The notes under the pieces: generated by a model
The model's database searches: none
What the model saw: the letters and a program-made list of their open reading frames with translations, nothing else
Told to the model about the DNA's origin: nothing
Shown: positions 62,778 through 64,000 of the stretch, piece after piece
Position numbering within the stretch: the first letter of the stretch is position 1
How the letters are laid out: each line of letters starts with the position of its first letter
Source of the DNA: Paraburkholderia sacchari
GTDB taxonomy: Bacteria; Pseudomonadota; Gammaproteobacteria; Burkholderiales; Burkholderiaceae
NCBI RefSeq assembly: GCF_000785435.2
Contig: NZ_JTDB02000001.1
Span: forward strand, 186,001-250,000
Direction: 5' to 3'
DNA: 64,000 nt
Position numbers and translations under genes: made by a program

Positions 62778-63115
62778 GTGAGCTCCGAAATGGCTTCAAA
62801 GGGCGCGCGGGCGGGCGCGCGAATCTGGCCGAAATCCAAGTCTAGGTCGGATGGTTCGGTGTTCAAGGCGTTTATTCATATATTGGGAGAGGCCCGTCCT
62901 ACAGGCCCGCCGCATAAGGGTGTGCAGCGGTGCGGCAAGGTGTCGCCGGTCCGGAGACCGTCCGGCTATCGGCGGGATTGAAAATCACAATTGGGAACGC
63001 AAACGACATTTCCTAAATTGATAGAGCGGCGTAGTCCGCGCTCATGCCCTGCTGCACCGCACGAAGATGCGCAGCGCCGCGTCCCCCCGAATCCGGAAGA
63101 TTGAAGGAGGCATAG
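62778..63115. other. Intergenic region before rubrerythrin
   Basis: No gene is supported in this 338-base spacer. The rubrerythrin leader with AAGGAGGCATAG lies at 63103-63115. The AT-rich piece at 62965-63025 ('aaaatcacaattgggaacg') may carry the promoter. No palindrome was found that could be a PerR or FNR site. Confidence 0.5.
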
Positions 63116-63538
63116 ATGGCACAGCTCAAAGGCTCGAAGACGGAACAAAACCTCAAGGACGCCTTCGCGGGCGAATCGCAGGCGAATCGCCGCTACCTTT
63201 ATTTCGCGGCCAAGGCCGATGTGGAAGGCCAGAACGACGTCGCCGCGCTGTTCCGCTCGACCGCCGAAGGCGAAACCGGCCACGCGCACGGCCACCTCGA
63301 GTATCTGGAAGCCGTGGGCGACCCGGCGACAGGCCTGCCGTTCGGCAGTTCGCGTCTGAATCTGCAGTCGGCGATCGCGGGCGAAACGCACGAATACACG
63401 GATATGTACCCGGGCATGGCCAAGGTCGCGCGCGACGAAGGCTTCGACGAAATCGCCAACTGGTTCGAGACGCTCGCCAAGGCGGAGCGCAGCCACGCGA
63501 ACCGCTATACGAAGGCGCTAGAAGTTCTGGCCGACTAG
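63116..63538 (+). CDS. Rubrerythrin (ferritin-like diiron peroxidase), short form
   Basis: The 140-residue protein is the ferritin-like diiron part of rubrerythrin: '[23 protein letters not shown]' (about 15-37), '[18 protein letters not shown]' (about 48-65), and '[44 protein letters not shown]' (about 89-131). These carry the Glu/His iron ligands. The C-terminal rubredoxin domain of longer rubrerythrins is absent. It reduces hydrogen peroxide. A strong terminator follows, then a gene for an iron-sulfur protein that could be its electron donor. Confidence 0.95.
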   Translation: MAQLKGSKTEQNLKDAFAGESQANRRYLYFAAKADVEGQNDVAALFRSTAEGETGHAHGHLEYLEAVGDPATGLPFGSSRLNLQSAIAGETHEYTDMYPGMAKVARDEGFDEIANWFETLAKAERSHANRYTKALEVLAD

Positions 63539-63563
63539 GGCCGCGGTCACAGGGCCACACCAC

Positions 63564-63601
63564 CGCGCGCGAGGCTCGCCCGCGCGCGTGCTGTTTTTTT
63601 T
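63564..63601 (+). terminator. Terminator after rubrerythrin
   Basis: CGCGCGCG arms around a GC-rich loop (63564-63588), then an eight-T run (63594-63601). Some read-through into the Fe-S gene is possible. Confidence 0.8.
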
Positions 63602-63665
63602 GCGTGCGTTTTTCGTGCGCCCGCGCGAACGCACCCTTATAACCAGAACTAGAACCGGAGACGTC

Positions 63666-64000
63666 ATGCCCCACAAGGAAGGCAGTCTCGAAGCGCCGAC
63701 CCGCCACCCGCTCGACTGGCGCTCGGACGCGTTCTACGATCAGGCGCAGCTCGACACCGAGCTTGCACGCGTGTTCGATATCTGCGCGGGTTGCCGGCGC
63801 TGCGTTTCGCTCTGCGGCGCGTTCCCGGCGCTATTCGATCTCGTCGACGAAACCGACACCGGCGAAGCCGAAGACGTCGACAAAGCCCAGTTTTCGAAAG
63901 TGGTCGACCAGTGCTATCTGTGCGACCTCTGCTACATGACGAAGTGTCCTTATGTGCCGCCGCATCCGTGGAACGTGGATTTTCCGCACCTGATGCTGCG
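63666..64000 (+). CDS. Cysteine-rich iron-sulfur protein (partial)
   Basis: The open frame starts at ATG 63666 and runs off the window. The first 111 residues include 'CAGCRRCVSLCGAFP' (about 40-54) and 'QCYLCDLCYMTKCPYVPPHPWNVDFPHLML' (about 81-110). This is the two-cluster pattern of heterodisulfide-reductase-/glycolate-oxidase-related (Fe-S)-binding proteins. It follows rubrerythrin with 127 bases between, an arrangement often seen, suggesting it passes electrons to it. The C-terminus is not visible. Confidence 0.9.
   Translation, partial: MPHKEGSLEAPTRHPLDWRSDAFYDQAQLDTELARVFDICAGCRRCVSLCGAFPALFDLVDETDTGEAEDVDKAQFSKVVDQCYLCDLCYMTKCPYVPPHPWNVDFPHLML

Overview
The window looks like part of a secondary chromosome (chromid) of a Burkholderiaceae member, most like Burkholderia, Paraburkholderia or Caballeronia. 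It is very GC-rich, with betaproteobacterial gene content. It carries a plasmid-type replication and partition module: an initiator-type RepA, 19-bp iterons, ParA, ParB, four parS sites with the core TTTATGCGCATAAA, and a KfrA-like coiled-coil protein. It also carries chromosome-like housekeeping genes such as kbl-tdh, cstA and a long hopanoid locus. No tRNA, rRNA, insertion sequence or CRISPR array was recognised.

Layout. 0.2-8.2 kb: accessory metabolism and regulators. These are an outer-membrane-like protein, an NTF2-fold protein with a TetR regulator and twin operators, an AraC regulator with a DMT exporter, YceI, and kbl-tdh divergent from an XRE-cupin regulator. 8.3-9.8 kb: an SOS-box gene followed by a tyrosine-recombinase-like protein that has lost its catalytic residues. 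9.8-18.4 kb: the replication origin and partition region (two inverted iterons, kfrA-like gene, iteron array with a DnaA box, repA, parB, parA, four parS), then an ArsC-like protein, a DnaA-box cluster and an FMN reductase. 18.4-24.1 kb: a hypothetical protein, a hybrid histidine kinase, and a CheY / CheC-like / GGDEF operon.

24.4-53.5 kb: hopanoid biosynthesis and transport in three blocks. Block one (hpnD-hpnE-shc-hpnG) carries presqualene diphosphate on to hopene and then acts on the side chain. Block two is hpnN-mlaA (coupled by an ATGA overlap) divergent from hpnM, a likely hopanoid/lipid trafficking set. Block three is hpnH and ispH on one strand, hpnC-hpnB on the other, then hpnA. Between the blocks lie a vapBC toxin-antitoxin pair, a NarL-type two-component system, a GDPD-like lipoprotein with a degraded active site, cstA-yjiX, a methyltransferase, a secreted NHL-like protein and a TPR/O-GlcNAc-transferase-like protein.

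53.5-64 kb: acylphosphatase next to a nested palindromic repeat, a stand-alone egtD-like methyltransferase, rarD, a Mpo1-like membrane protein, a HAD phosphatase, a dienelactone hydrolase fused to an NTF2-like domain, a LysM/degenerate-M23 lipoprotein, a YSC84-family protein, a secreted nuclease, and rubrerythrin followed by an Fe-S protein cut by the window end.

The most unusual material is around the origin: iterons on both sides of the kfrA-like gene, chromosome-1-like parS half sites, a second DnaA-box cluster, and an adjacent SOS-controlled gene with a dead recombinase.
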